Below, piece by piece: positions 7,846 through 16,660 of a DNA stretch of 64,000 nucleotides. The notes beneath the pieces were generated by a model. The model did not search any database and was not told the DNA's origin. It was given only the letters and a program-made list of their open reading frames with translations. Location: assembly GCF_006149005.1 (NCBI RefSeq), contig NZ_VBSL01000011.1, forward strand, positions 1 through 64,000, read 5' to 3'. The DNA is from Larkinella sp. C7 (GTDB taxonomy: Bacteria > Bacteroidota > Bacteroidia > Cytophagales > Spirosomataceae). Made by a program: the position numbers and the translations under genes. The first letter of the stretch is position 1. The number at the start of each line of letters is the position of its first letter.

Positions 7846-8826
7846 ATGAAAAAAGTCTTTAAAATCATCGGCTACGCATTGGGTAGCCTTGTTTTGCTGA
7901 TCGCCGGTTATTGCACGTATGTAGCCGTTGCGGGCGTGCCGAGCTACGACCCGCCCACGATCCCGGAAATCACCGTCGAAAGCACCCCCGCCCGCGTGGC
8001 CCGTGGCGAGGTGATCGGCCAGATCCAGTGCCTCGCCTGCCACGCCAACAACGAAAACCGCCTGACCGGAAAATACCTGGGGGAAGTGCCGGCCCTCTTT
8101 GGCAAGCTGTACTCTAAAAACATCACCCAGGACCTGGAAAAAGGCATTGGCAACTGGACCGACGGGGAATTGATTTACTTCCTGCGAACTGGCGTCCGGC
8201 GCGACGGCACCTTCGCTCCCATTATGCCCCAGTATCCCAACATGGCCGACGAAGACCTGAAATCGGTAGTGGCCTGGCTGCGCTCCGACCGCTTCCCGGT
8301 TCAGGCCACCAAGGAAGAAGCCCCGGAATCGGAACTGAGTTTTGTATCGAAACTCCTGACGCACACGCTGATGAAACCCCTCGCCTATTCACCCGCACTC
8401 GTTTCATTGCCCGACAGCACCGATCCGGTTGCGTGGGGCAAGTATACCGCTGACGCCATCGGCGACTGCTATAGCTGCCACTCTGGCGACCTGATCGATC
8501 AAAACAAGGTCCATCCGGAAAAGAGCAAAGGCTATTACGGCGGTGGCATCGAAATGAAAGGCGAAGGCGGAAAACCGGTTATTACAGCCAACCTGACCTT
8601 CGACGAGCAGACGGGGATCGCCAAAAAATACACCAAAGAGCAGTTCATCCGGGTGGTGAAGCTCGGTGTTCGGCCCGACGGCTCGGTTCTCAAACAGCCC
8701 ATGTTTCCGCGTCCCATGCTGTCGGACAACGAAGTGGGGGCGATTTATGAATTCCTGAAAACCGTGCCGAAAATTCAGAACGACATCGCCAAAAAGAACG
8801 CAGAACTGCAACTGGCGGAGAAATAA
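7846..8826 (+). CDS. Membrane-anchored di-haem cytochrome c
   Basis: A 326-residue cytochrome c with an uncleaved-looking N-terminal helix (residues 5-29) that would anchor it on the periplasmic face. It has two haem-binding sites, C62LACH66 and C208YSCH212, each followed by a cytochrome c fold. Candidate distal methionines sit in IMPQYPN (near 127) and in MFPRPM near the end. The ATG at 7846 gives a normal signal anchor; longer upstream reading has no family character. It resembles the cytochrome subunits that take electrons from periplasmic alcohol or aldehyde dehydrogenases, but no partner is adjacent. Confidence 0.85.
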   Translation: MKKVFKIIGYALGSLVLLIAGYCTYVAVAGVPSYDPPTIPEITVESTPARVARGEVIGQIQCLACHANNENRLTGKYLGEVPALFGKLYSKNITQDLEKGIGNWTDGELIYFLRTGVRRDGTFAPIMPQYPNMADEDLKSVVAWLRSDRFPVQATKEEAPESELSFVSKLLTHTLMKPLAYSPALVSLPDSTDPVAWGKYTADAIGDCYSCHSGDLIDQNKVHPEKSKGYYGGGIEMKGEGGKPVITANLTFDEQTGIAKKYTKEQFIRVVKLGVRPDGSVLKQPMFPRPMLSDNEVGAIYEFLKTVPKIQNDIAKKNAELQLAEK

Positions 8827-8844
8827 AAAAACGCCGTCCGGTGG

Positions 8845-9873
8845 TCAGACCAGCGGCAACGTTACCCGAAACTCCTGCCCGGTTTCTTCGATTTTCGGAA
8901 CCGGCTGGCCCAGCATCTGGTATTTGGTCAGGATGTTGCTCAGCCCCACCCCATTGGAAAGAATCCGGCTGGCTTTGCGCTGGAGGTTATTGCTCACGAT
9001 CAGATGCTGTTGTGCATCGGTCGTGAGCACAATCGTAAGCGGCTGTTCGGGCAGAATGATGTTGTGTTTGACGGCATTTTCAATCAGCAGTTGCAGCGTC
9101 AGGGGCGGCAGGTGCATCGTTTCCGTGCCGGGGTAAATCCGGGTCACCAGCGTCAGGGCTTCGCCGTGGCGGGTTTTCAGCAGATGGTAATACGATTGAA
9201 TGAATTCCAGCTCATTTTGCAGGGGCGTCAACGCACTTTCGTTGCTGCGGAGCAAATACCGGTAGACCGAGCTGAGTTCTTCGGCAAATACTTCGGCCTG
9301 CTGCGGGTTTTCGCTAATGAGCGCCGTCAGTGAGTTGAGGCTATTGAACAGAAAATGCGGGTTGACCTGCTGGCGAAGGGTGTCGAGCTGGGCCTGAAGC
9401 TGGGCTTTGCTCAGCGTATCGACTTCTTTGCGCGATTGCTGCCAGTGTCCGAAGCTATCCATGCTTTCGTAGGTGATGACCACAATCGCCACAATGAGGG
9501 TGGTAAATACCAGACCCAGCAACAAACGGCTCACCTCCGGCTCGAAACCCGGCATCGCGATGAACCAGTACACAAAAAAGAGGACTGCGACGTGTAACCC
9601 GGAACTGAAGGAGCAAAACAGAAAGCGCCGGAAGGCGCGGCCTACATATTGCTCAGGGTCCGGATACAACTGGTTGATGCGAATGGCAATGCCGTTGTTG
9701 ACATACCAGGCAGTAAACGACTCCAGGAAAGCCAAAGCGGTCGCCAGTCCGAGGGTCGTCCAGTTTCGCCAATAGTCATCACCCAGCAGCAGCCAGTTCA
9801 AAATACTGATATACAGTGGAACAACGATGATTTGTAAAAGCCAGTCGTATCGGGAATAGGCCAGAAGTTTCAT
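8845..9873 (-). CDS. LytS-type sensor histidine kinase (orphan)
   Basis: A 342-residue kinase with four or more transmembrane helices in the first 140 residues, then a coiled coil (KAQLQAQLDTLRQQ) leading into the His_kinase domain with phosphoacceptor QVNPHFLFNSL. The ATPase region has LLIENAVKHN and GVGLSNI. Such kinases normally pair with LytTR response regulators. Here no regulator is adjacent; the only LytTR gene in the window is 45 kb away beside its own kinase. The start at 9873 is preferred to upstream codons because it begins directly before the first helix. Confidence 0.85.
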   Translation of the reverse strand: MKLLAYSRYDWLLQIIVVPLYISILNWLLLGDDYWRNWTTLGLATALAFLESFTAWYVNNGIAIRINQLYPDPEQYVGRAFRRFLFCSFSSGLHVAVLFFVYWFIAMPGFEPEVSRLLLGLVFTTLIVAIVVITYESMDSFGHWQQSRKEVDTLSKAQLQAQLDTLRQQVNPHFLFNSLNSLTALISENPQQAEVFAEELSSVYRYLLRSNESALTPLQNELEFIQSYYHLLKTRHGEALTLVTRIYPGTETMHLPPLTLQLLIENAVKHNIILPEQPLTIVLTTDAQQHLIVSNNLQRKASRILSNGVGLSNILTKYQMLGQPVPKIEETGQEFRVTLPLV

Positions 9874-10030
9874 AGGAAGCAGAAAGCAGAGCCGCTTTTC
9901 AAATCTACGAAATTCTTCAAATAGCACAAGACGGTTTTCCCAAACCATTCGCAACCGGTTTAGGTATCATTTCGTTCCGACGAAAATATTCAAACAACCA
10001 CTGCCGTTGATCAAATTGATGGGGAACGTT

Positions 10031-10085
10031 AGCCCCCACCAACGATCAGGACCCTTTCAGGGTTCTGGGTGTTGGAGATTGGGCT
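10031..10085. repeat. Intergenic hairpin island, diverged
   Basis: AGCCC at 10031 and GGGCT at 10081-10085 begin and end an imperfect palindrome, with CCAAC/GTTGG inside and GACCCT/AGGGTTC at the tip. Its right edge touches the stop codon of the minus-strand dioxygenase gene. The 157 bases to its left, up to the kinase start, hold no gene. Confidence 0.5.
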
Positions 10086-10780
10086 CATTTCGCATCGTGG
10101 AAAATGATGCCTAACGTATACCGGTTTCCGGAATGAACCACACTGACGCCGTGTTTCATCGAAACGCGGGAATAGCCTCTTGTTCCTTTTCTGGGTCGAA
10201 ACTGGGTGGTAAACAGCAGAATATCACCTTGTTTTGGAACCAAAACCGTCGCTTTGGACTGGGCCCGGGGAACCTGTTCGGTTAACACAAATTCACCTCC
10301 GGTATAATCCTGAGCCGGTTCGCTCAAAAAAACGACGGCCTGCAAGGGGAAATATACATCCCCGTACAAATCCTGGTGCATTGCATTGTAGCCACCGGGA
10401 CCGTATTTCAGCAGCAACGGAGTCGCCCGGTTCTGCTCATTTCGGTGGCATTCATCCAGAAAACCGGTGTGATCTTCGGGGTAATGAATCCCGAGTTTCA
10501 TCAAATGCGCCCACTGATTCGCGACCGGAGCAATGGCTTTATAAATGGCCGTTCGCATCGTCTGAATGGGTTCAGGAAGCGGATACTGGAAATATTTATA
10601 TTCCCCCTGCCCGTAGCCATGACGTTCCATCACGACCGTTTTTCGAAAATAGCCCGGTTCATCATACAATGCCCTGAGCGGCTGGCATTCTTCCGGATGG
10701 AGTACCTGACGGAGAAGCGCAAAACCGTTCGCATGGAGCGATTCGCGGGCCTCATCCCAGTTCAGTTGATCGATTCTCAT
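10085..10780 (-). CDS. 2-oxoglutarate/Fe(II) dioxygenase beside an Ada-like gene
   Basis: A 231-residue protein with a double-stranded beta-helix dioxygenase core. The iron ligands can be assigned as H135xD137 (MHQDLYGD) and H210 (MKHGVS), and R220 in GNRYTLGI is the likely 2-oxoglutarate anchor. It is most like the uncharacterised COG3826 group, not classical AlkB by motif. Its position 58 bases downstream of an Ada-like gene mimics the ada-alkB arrangement, so a role in alkylation damage repair is reasonable but inferred. Protein hydroxylation is the alternative. The ATG at 10780 was chosen because upstream reading is low quality and runs into the gene before. Confidence 0.75.
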   Translation of the reverse strand: MRIDQLNWDEARESLHANGFALLRQVLHPEECQPLRALYDEPGYFRKTVVMERHGYGQGEYKYFQYPLPEPIQTMRTAIYKAIAPVANQWAHLMKLGIHYPEDHTGFLDECHRNEQNRATPLLLKYGPGGYNAMHQDLYGDVYFPLQAVVFLSEPAQDYTGGEFVLTEQVPRAQSKATVLVPKQGDILLFTTQFRPRKGTRGYSRVSMKHGVSVVHSGNRYTLGIIFHDAK

Positions 10781-10838
10781 TCTACGGTCTTTTTTATAAG
10801 GATTGGTTTTCTCGTATCTAACTGCTGACGTCGACCGC

Positions 10839-11708
10839 CTATTTCCCCGCATAAGCGGCTTCCCAACCCAGCAAGGCGGTTTTTCGGGTGGCTCCCCAGC
10901 GGTAGTTCCCAAACAAACCGGTTTTTCGGATGACGCGGTGGCAGGGAATCAGGTAGCCCACGGGATTGGAGCCGATGGCTGTTCCGACCGCCCGCGAAGC
11001 GGCTGGCATGCCAATGGCCGCAGCAATCTGGTCATAACTCACCACTTGGCCTTCCGGGATGCGCAACAGGGCTTCCCACACTTTCAGTTGAAACGACGAT
11101 GCCTTCACCAGAACCCGCAACGGTTTTCGTTCGGCATCGGCAAAAATCGTATCGGCCAGGGGGCGAAGCGTTGCAGAATCGGGGATGACCGTGGCTTCGG
11201 GCCAGTCGGTGGCAAATCGGTGGGCGATGCTCATGGCGTCGGTTGGCTCGGCTTCTTCCAGAAACTCCAGCCGACAGATTTTATCACCGATCGTTCCGAG
11301 CAGATACGGCCCAAATGGGCTTTCAAAAACCGCATACCGGATCGTCAGGCCGTCACCCGCCTGCTTGAACTGGCCGGGCGTAACGCCTTCCAGCACCACA
11401 AACAGGTCGTGCAGGCGGCCCGTACCGGACAGCCCGGCTTCGTCGGCGGCTTCGGCCAGGGTGAGACCACTCCGCAACCGTTCCTTGGCAAAATCGAGGG
11501 TTAAATACTGTAGAAATTTCTTGGGACTCACGCCCGCCCAATCCGAGAATAACCGCTGAAAATGGTATTCGCTCAGGTTGGCACGGTCGGCCATCTCGGA
11601 CAGCGAGGGTTGCTGACGAAAGTTTTCGGTCAAAAACTCAATCGACCGGGCAATCTGCTGGTAGGTGGGATTGGCTTCTGTTTCGTACATGGTTGTTGTC
11701 GTTTGCAT
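10839..11708 (-). CDS. Ada-like AraC regulator / O6-alkylguanine-DNA methyltransferase
   Basis: A 289-residue fusion: an AraC-type DNA-binding domain (about 14-110) followed by a methylated-DNA-cysteine S-methyltransferase (about 120-285). The suicide cysteine is in PCHRV (Cys256), and RAVGTAIGSNP and GNYRWG complete the site. The N-terminal zinc domain of E. coli Ada that senses methylphosphotriesters is missing, so any switching must come from Cys256 or be constitutive. The ATG at 11708 is chosen over 11726 because a promoter -7 element covers the longer start; 11690 is a further option. Probably transcribed with the dioxygenase gene. Confidence 0.85.
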   Translation of the reverse strand: MQTTTTMYETEANPTYQQIARSIEFLTENFRQQPSLSEMADRANLSEYHFQRLFSDWAGVSPKKFLQYLTLDFAKERLRSGLTLAEAADEAGLSGTGRLHDLFVVLEGVTPGQFKQAGDGLTIRYAVFESPFGPYLLGTIGDKICRLEFLEEAEPTDAMSIAHRFATDWPEATVIPDSATLRPLADTIFADAERKPLRVLVKASSFQLKVWEALLRIPEGQVVSYDQIAAAIGMPAASRAVGTAIGSNPVGYLIPCHRVIRKTGLFGNYRWGATRKTALLGWEAAYAGK

Positions 11709-11712
11709 GTAA

Positions 11713-11720
11713 CAAAAGTA
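11713..11720 (-). promoter_or_regulatory. Putative -7 element of the ada-like gene
   Basis: TACTTTTG on the minus strand fits TAnnTTTG exactly and lies five bases before the ATG at 11708, implying a leaderless or very short leader transcript. No clear TTG box is found at the usual distance, so support is limited. Confidence 0.4.
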
Positions 11721-11769
11721 TCCCACAAACTCCGCCGATGAAACCCGATTCTTGCGGACATTTACGGAT

Positions 11770-12498
11770 TTACTGCTTGATAAACCGGCGGGTATAAAAC
11801 TGGTGCTCTGTGCTGAACAGGATGATGTATACGCCTTTTGCCAGGGTCGAAACGTCGATCTGGTGCTGCTTCCCCACTTCCAGTTGCCGGGTTTGCAGCG
11901 GCTGGCCCGCTAAGGTAATGATTTGGGCCGAAAGGGTTGAATACGGCAGATCGGGCACGTTGATGGTCAGCAGCTTGTCGGTTGGGACGGGGTAAATTTT
12001 TGCCAAACCCGGCTGATGCTTATCAATGAGTTGTTGAAGTTCATTGAAGAATTTCGTTTTGGCCATCTCTTGGTCAGACGAGGTGATCCGGCCACTGATC
12101 CGTTGGTCTTCCCGAACGACGTAGGTGCCGCAACCGCCCAACTGATAATCCCCTTTGCGTTCATCCTGGTAAGATGCGTTTTCGATCCGGTCCAGAATGA
12201 GGACGAGTTTATCGCCTTTTTTAAAGCCATTCGTATAAAGCCGGCACATAAAGCCCGGATCGCCCCACACCCGGATCACGGCTTTTTCCTCGCTCCCGTT
12301 CAACACCTCGAGGATTTTCACATCCATGCCGTGAGCCTCGTGGTCTCTGACTTCCGCCCGGACGATCAGCACACCCGGTTGCCAGGCGGCTTTCTCCGCG
12401 ATGGTGAAAAAACCGCCCCCGTCAATGCAACTACAAGCGTGCGTTTCAATGGCCAAACCCATTCCGACCATCATCATAAACAGTATTATTCGTCTCAT
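11770..12498 (-). CDS. Secreted protein with T9SS C-terminal tail
   Basis: A 242-residue exported protein. The signal peptide (1-19, ending near THA) is followed directly by CSC, the start seen in netrin-like/TIMP-type OB-fold domains; cysteines further on could form disulphides. Residues about 165-242 are a type IX secretion sorting domain: YPVPTDKLLTINVP, then LAGQPLQTRQL and KGVYIILFSTE, ending RRFIKQ. It would therefore be secreted through T9SS or attached to the cell surface. The N-terminal fold call is a resemblance only; no function is assigned. Confidence 0.7.
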   Translation of the reverse strand: MRRIILFMMMVGMGLAIETHACSCIDGGGFFTIAEKAAWQPGVLIVRAEVRDHEAHGMDVKILEVLNGSEEKAVIRVWGDPGFMCRLYTNGFKKGDKLVLILDRIENASYQDERKGDYQLGGCGTYVVREDQRISGRITSSDQEMAKTKFFNELQQLIDKHQPGLAKIYPVPTDKLLTINVPDLPYSTLSAQIITLAGQPLQTRQLEVGKQHQIDVSTLAKGVYIILFSTEHQFYTRRFIKQ

Positions 12499-12549
12499 CG
12501 TCTCTTCGTTTTTAGCAGAGAGACTCCAATTCGGCCGGATTGGTTGGAA

Positions 12550-12600
12550 TCGGTTTACGGTGGCTGACGCATGAAGCACGCGTCAGCCACCGTAAACCGA
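12550..12600. repeat. Intergenic hairpin island 5 (21-bp perfect arms)
   Basis: A perfect 21-bp inverted repeat (12550-12570 and 12580-12600) with a 9-nt loop. Each arm is TCGGTTTACGGT followed by GGCTGACGC, so both copies of the shared core are present here. It ends four bases before the acs stop codon. Confidence 0.9.
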
Positions 12601-12603
12601 ATT

Positions 12604-14520
12604 TTATCCCTTCACACCAATCAACGCGCCCGCCTTGATTTCATCGACCACGGCAGGGTCCAGCAACGTCGAGGTATCGCCCAGACTTCCGGTTTCGCCT
12701 TCGGCGATTTTGCGCAGAATCCGGCGCATGATTTTGCCGGAACGGGTTTTGGGTAATCCGCTGACAAACTGAATCTTGTCAGGTTTGGCAATCGGGCCGA
12801 TCACGCGGCTCACCGTGGCCAGAATGTCCCGTTTCATCAATTCCGCATCGCTGTGCGACACCTGACTTTCGGCAATCACATACGCGTAAATACCCTGCCC
12901 TTTGATGTCGTGCGGATACCCGACCACGGCACTTTCCACCACGCCGGTGTGCATGTTGATGGCATTTTCCACCTCGGCGGTTCCGATGCGGTGGCCCGAC
13001 ACGTTCAGCACGTCATCGACCCGACCCGTAATCCGGTAATAACCGTCTTCGTCGCGTAAACAGCCGTCACCGGTGAAATACAGCCCTTTGTAGGTGCTGA
13101 AATACGTTTGCTTGCACCGTTCGTGGTCGCCGTAGGTCGTGCGGATGATGCCCGGCCAAGGAAACTTGATGCACAGATTTCCGCTCACGCCGTTGCCTTC
13201 AATTTCCTGCCCGTTTTCGTCCACCAACAGGGGCTGAACACCCGGCAGCGGCAGGGTGGCATAGGTCGGCTTGGTTTTCGTCAGTCCGGCAATGGGCGAA
13301 ATCAGGATGCCGGCGGTTTCGGTTTGCCACCATGTATCGACAATCGGGCAGCGGTTTTTACCAATGTGGTCGTCGTACCAGTGCCAGGCTTCTTCGTTGA
13401 TCGGTTCGCCCACCGAGCCCAGCACTTTGAGTGAACTCAGGTCGTGGTTTTCCACTTTTTCCAGCCCAAAACTCATCAGCGAGCGAATGGCCGTTGGTGC
13501 CGTATACAGAATATCGACCTTGTATTTATCGACAATATCCCAGAAACGACCGTTGTCCGGCCAAGTCGGAACCCCCTCGAACAGCAGCGATGTGGCACCA
13601 CAGGCCAGCGGACCGTACACGATGTAACTGTGTCCGGTAATCCAGCCAATGTCCGCCGTACAGAAATGCACCTGACCTGGTTCATACTGAAACACATTCT
13701 GGAAGGTATAGGCCGTAAAGATCATGTAGCCCCCGCAGGTATGCACAACGCCTTTGGGTTTGCCGGTCGAGCCGGAGGTATACAGGATAAAGAGCATGTC
13801 TTCAGCGTCCATTTCTTCGGCGAGGCACTCGGCTGTGACCTGCTTCAGTTCCTGCTCCATCCAGACATCCCGGCCCTTGATCATCGAAACCGGGGTGCGG
13901 GTGCGGGTCAGCACAATCACCCGTTTAACGCTGGGGCATTGTACCAGCGCATCGTCGACGGTTTCCTTCATCGGAATTTCCTTATTCCCCCGATAAGCCC
14001 CATCGGATGTTATCACCAGACGACACTGCGCATCGTTGATCCGGTCGGCAATGGACTGGGCCGAAAAACCGCCAAACACCACAGAATGAATCGCACCGAT
14101 GCGGGCGCAGGCCAGCACGGCAATCGCCAGTTCCGGCACCATCGGCATGTATATACACACGCGGTCGCCTTTGCCAACACCATTGCGTTTCAGCACGTTA
14201 GCCATCCGGCACACCTGGTCGTGTAACATACGGTAGGTCAGTGTCACCCCGGCTTCGTGCGGATCATTGGGTTCCCAGATGATGGCGGGCTGATCACCAC
14301 GCTCGGCCAGATGGCGGTCCAGACAGTTTTCGGTAATGTTGAGTTTACCTCCCACAAACCACTGCACATTCGGTTCGTCAAAATTCCATTGAAGCGTTTT
14401 TTTCCACGGCTTTCTCCACTGAAAATTCTGAGCGATTTCAGCCCAAAAGCCCTCGGGGTCCTCGACGCTGTAGCGATACGCTTCCTGGTACTCGTCAAAG
14501 GTTCGGATTTGAAAATTCAT
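12604..14520 (-). CDS. acs: Acetyl-CoA synthetase (acetate-CoA ligase)
   Basis: Activates acetate to acetyl-CoA through acetyl-AMP. At 638 residues it is full length, with the N-terminal ACAS domain, the adenylate-forming P-loop [11 protein letters not shown] (near 247-257), the WWQTETAG acyl-pocket segment and the C-terminal [11 protein letters not shown] with K596, the lysine normally controlled by reversible acetylation. Upstream on the same strand are a small membrane protein and an MHS-type transporter, suggesting uptake and activation of a carboxylate are expressed together. Confidence 0.97.
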   Translation of the reverse strand: MNFQIRTFDEYQEAYRYSVEDPEGFWAEIAQNFQWRKPWKKTLQWNFDEPNVQWFVGGKLNITENCLDRHLAERGDQPAIIWEPNDPHEAGVTLTYRMLHDQVCRMANVLKRNGVGKGDRVCIYMPMVPELAIAVLACARIGAIHSVVFGGFSAQSIADRINDAQCRLVITSDGAYRGNKEIPMKETVDDALVQCPSVKRVIVLTRTRTPVSMIKGRDVWMEQELKQVTAECLAEEMDAEDMLFILYTSGSTGKPKGVVHTCGGYMIFTAYTFQNVFQYEPGQVHFCTADIGWITGHSYIVYGPLACGATSLLFEGVPTWPDNGRFWDIVDKYKVDILYTAPTAIRSLMSFGLEKVENHDLSSLKVLGSVGEPINEEAWHWYDDHIGKNRCPIVDTWWQTETAGILISPIAGLTKTKPTYATLPLPGVQPLLVDENGQEIEGNGVSGNLCIKFPWPGIIRTTYGDHERCKQTYFSTYKGLYFTGDGCLRDEDGYYRITGRVDDVLNVSGHRIGTAEVENAINMHTGVVESAVVGYPHDIKGQGIYAYVIAESQVSHSDAELMKRDILATVSRVIGPIAKPDKIQFVSGLPKTRSGKIMRRILRKIAEGETGSLGDTSTLLDPAVVDEIKAGALIGVKG

Positions 14521-14605
14521 ATGCTTGAAATACTAAAGTTCAGGCCGCTAAACTACAATTATTTGTTTTTAATCTGACACTTTTGGCGTTGTCAGCTCTT
14601 TTCAC

Positions 14606-14688
14606 TTTGCCCCTAAATCCCCTGAAGAGGACTTTTTGCATCCGGGTATGCCCGTGTCCAAGTCCCCTTCAGGGGATTTAGGGGCAAA
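14606..14688. repeat. Intergenic hairpin island 6 (28-bp arms)
   Basis: Arms 14606-14633 and 14661-14688 agree at 27 of 28 positions (GCCCCTAAATCCCCT type), and the loop carries its own short CGGG/CCCG hairpin. It lies between the stop of the two-TM protein (8 bases away) and the acs start. Confidence 0.85.
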
Positions 14689-14695
14689 TTCGTAC

Positions 14696-14917
14696 TCAAT
14701 TTTTATCGTATTCGCCCTGCCACGCATACCGGCCGAACAACGCCAGACCGGCCGTAATAGGAAAAAAAATGACGACAATCACCAGCCAGAACACGTAGTC
14801 TTCCGCACTGGCGGTATCGGACGTTAGTTTCTGGATGGTTTGATACGGTAATCCAATCATCAGGGCAAGTCCGGCCAGCATACAAACCAGACCAAGTACT
14901 TTTTTTATGGCGTTCAT
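14696..14917 (-). CDS. Small two-TM membrane protein (possibly DUF6814)
   Basis: A 73-residue protein with two hydrophobic helices (about 7-24 and 43-62) and a charged C-terminus. The length, helix spacing and location just after a major facilitator gene match my recollection of the DUF6814 family, but this is tentative. It starts 12 bases after the transporter stop and is probably co-translated with it, perhaps as a small accessory subunit. Confidence 0.6.
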   Translation of the reverse strand: MNAIKKVLGLVCMLAGLALMIGLPYQTIQKLTSDTASAEDYVFWLVIVVIFFPITAGLALFGRYAWQGEYDKN

Positions 14918-14929
14918 TGCGGGAAGGGG

Positions 14930-16459
14930 TTAGTCGTCAGCGGTTTTGTACTGTTTTTTGTCGATGTATAAAGCTCCGATCACGAAGCAAACGGCGGCTA
15001 TGCCAATCGGATACCACAAACCCTGCAAATACGCTTCAAGCGTGTTTGTCTTCTTCGCCGTTTCAACGAGGCTCGTTGCAATAAACGGCGTTAAACCGCC
15101 AAAAACGCCGTTTCCAATGTGGTAGGGCAATGACATGGATGTGTACCGGATCCGGGTCGGAAACAACTCGACCAGGAAAGCCGCAATGGGGCCGTAGACC
15201 ATCGTCACGTAGAGTACCTGGATAAATACCAGAACCGTCATGAGCCAGAACGACTCATCCCCCAACGTCACTTCCTTCACCACCGCCGTGCCGGGTACAG
15301 CACCGGTTTTGGGTTGGGTTTCCCGGTACACCGTGCCGTCGTCAAAATAAGAAACCGATGAAATCGTGGCATTAAATTCTTTCGTATCCCCAATGCGTTC
15401 CTGTTTGGTTTCGATGCTTCGCCGGAAGGTTAGCTCGGTTTTCTGCTTCAGGTCGGCCAGGTTGTACATGGCCCGGTAAATGGGCCGGTAGGTCAATACG
15501 CCGAGCAACATCCCGGCCAGCATGATGTTCCGGCGACCGATGCGGTCGGACAAACCGCCAAAAATAACGAAGAACGGCGTCGCCACCATCAGCGCAATCG
15601 CAATGATGTAATTCGATTGCGCAAATTCAACGTTGCAGACTTTCTGAATGAACGACAGGGCGTAAAACTGCCCCGTATACCAGATAACCCCCTGCCCCGC
15701 CGTGGCCCCGAACAGAGCCAGCAACACCATTTTCAGGTTGGCTTTTTTGCCAAAACTTTCTTTCAGCGGATTGGTCGATACTTTTCCTTCACTTTTCAGC
15801 TTCTGGAAAATAGGCGATTCCGACATCTTTAGCCGGATGTAAATCGAAACCCCAACCAGAATGGACGACAACAGAAACGGCACCCGCCAGCCCCAGCTCG
15901 TGAAGGCGTCGGTGCCCATTGCCTGCCGGGTGAGCAGAATCACCCCCAGTGAAACAAACAGGCCGAGCGTGGCCGTTGTCTGAATAAAACTGGTGAAATA
16001 CCCGCGCTTTCCATCGGGCGAGTGTTCGGCCACGTAGGTAGCCGCCCCACCATATTCACCGCCTAACGCCAACCCCTGAACGAGCCGGAGCAGCAACACG
16101 AGTGCCGGTGCCAACATGCCGATGGTTTCGTAATCCGGCACACAACCAATCAAAAACGTTGACCCGCCCATCAGCACGAGCGTCAGCAAAAAGGTATATT
16201 TTCGACCCACCAGATCGCCCAGCCGACCGAACACCAGCGCCCCAAATGGCCGCACGATGAAACCGGCGGCAAAGGTTGCCAGCGTGGATAGAAACCCGGC
16301 GGTGGGATTGTCTTTCGGGAAAAATTGGGCGGAGAGAATCGTTGCCAGACTGCCAAAAATGTAGAAGTCATACCACTCGATGAGAGTGCCGACCGAGGAG
16401 GCCGTTATGACCCGCCAGACTCCGGTTGCTTCGGAGGGTGCGGATTGTTTGATACGCAT
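14930..16459 (-). CDS. MHS-family major facilitator (carboxylate/osmolyte:H+ symporter)
   Basis: A 509-residue transporter with about 12 transmembrane helices. Family signatures are clear: IEWYDFYIFGSLA in TM1, GRLGDLVGRKYT in the 2-3 loop, and RLVQGLALGGEYGGAATYVAEH in TM4. A charged insert of about 70 residues after TM8 (from MYNLADLKQK to VTLGDE) is longer than in ProP or KgtP and may be a cytoplasmic or periplasmic loop specific to the group. Relatives carry proline/betaine, citrate or 2-oxoglutarate. The acs gene downstream makes a monocarboxylate plausible. The ATG at 16459 precedes a normal N-terminus. Confidence 0.85.
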   Translation of the reverse strand: MRIKQSAPSEATGVWRVITASSVGTLIEWYDFYIFGSLATILSAQFFPKDNPTAGFLSTLATFAAGFIVRPFGALVFGRLGDLVGRKYTFLLTLVLMGGSTFLIGCVPDYETIGMLAPALVLLLRLVQGLALGGEYGGAATYVAEHSPDGKRGYFTSFIQTTATLGLFVSLGVILLTRQAMGTDAFTSWGWRVPFLLSSILVGVSIYIRLKMSESPIFQKLKSEGKVSTNPLKESFGKKANLKMVLLALFGATAGQGVIWYTGQFYALSFIQKVCNVEFAQSNYIIAIALMVATPFFVIFGGLSDRIGRRNIMLAGMLLGVLTYRPIYRAMYNLADLKQKTELTFRRSIETKQERIGDTKEFNATISSVSYFDDGTVYRETQPKTGAVPGTAVVKEVTLGDESFWLMTVLVFIQVLYVTMVYGPIAAFLVELFPTRIRYTSMSLPYHIGNGVFGGLTPFIATSLVETAKKTNTLEAYLQGLWYPIGIAAVCFVIGALYIDKKQYKTADD

Positions 16460-16603
16460 GTACTGTGTAGGGGTTTGGAATGCGGCATAAAAAAGCAACT
16501 TAAACCGCTTTTTTCCTAGACCTCTGCGAAAAAGGAGTGTTTTTAGGCTGAAAAAGGGCTTCCGTGCCTGAATTGCAAATCCTGAATCTGTAAAAACTGG
16601 CAG

Positions 16604-16627
16604 CGTTATGTTTATTTGAACATAACG
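16604..16627. promoter_or_regulatory. Palindrome between divergent genes, candidate operator
   Basis: A perfect 9-bp inverted repeat, CGTTATGTT and AACATAACG, with a 6-bp spacer lies in the 201-bp gap between the MHS transporter (minus) and the TonB receptor (plus). Seven bases further on is TATCTTTC, one base off the -7 consensus, upstream of the receptor ATG. Size and placement suit a dimeric regulator site. Confidence 0.4.
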
Positions 16628-16660
16628 AATCGTTATCTTTCAGCGGAAATAACGCCTGGT

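Noticed and set aside
8845-9873. Partner relationship between the orphan LytS kinase and the LytTR regulator at 54652
   Set aside because: The regulator has its own kinase next to it and is 45 kb away; nothing in sequence links the two.
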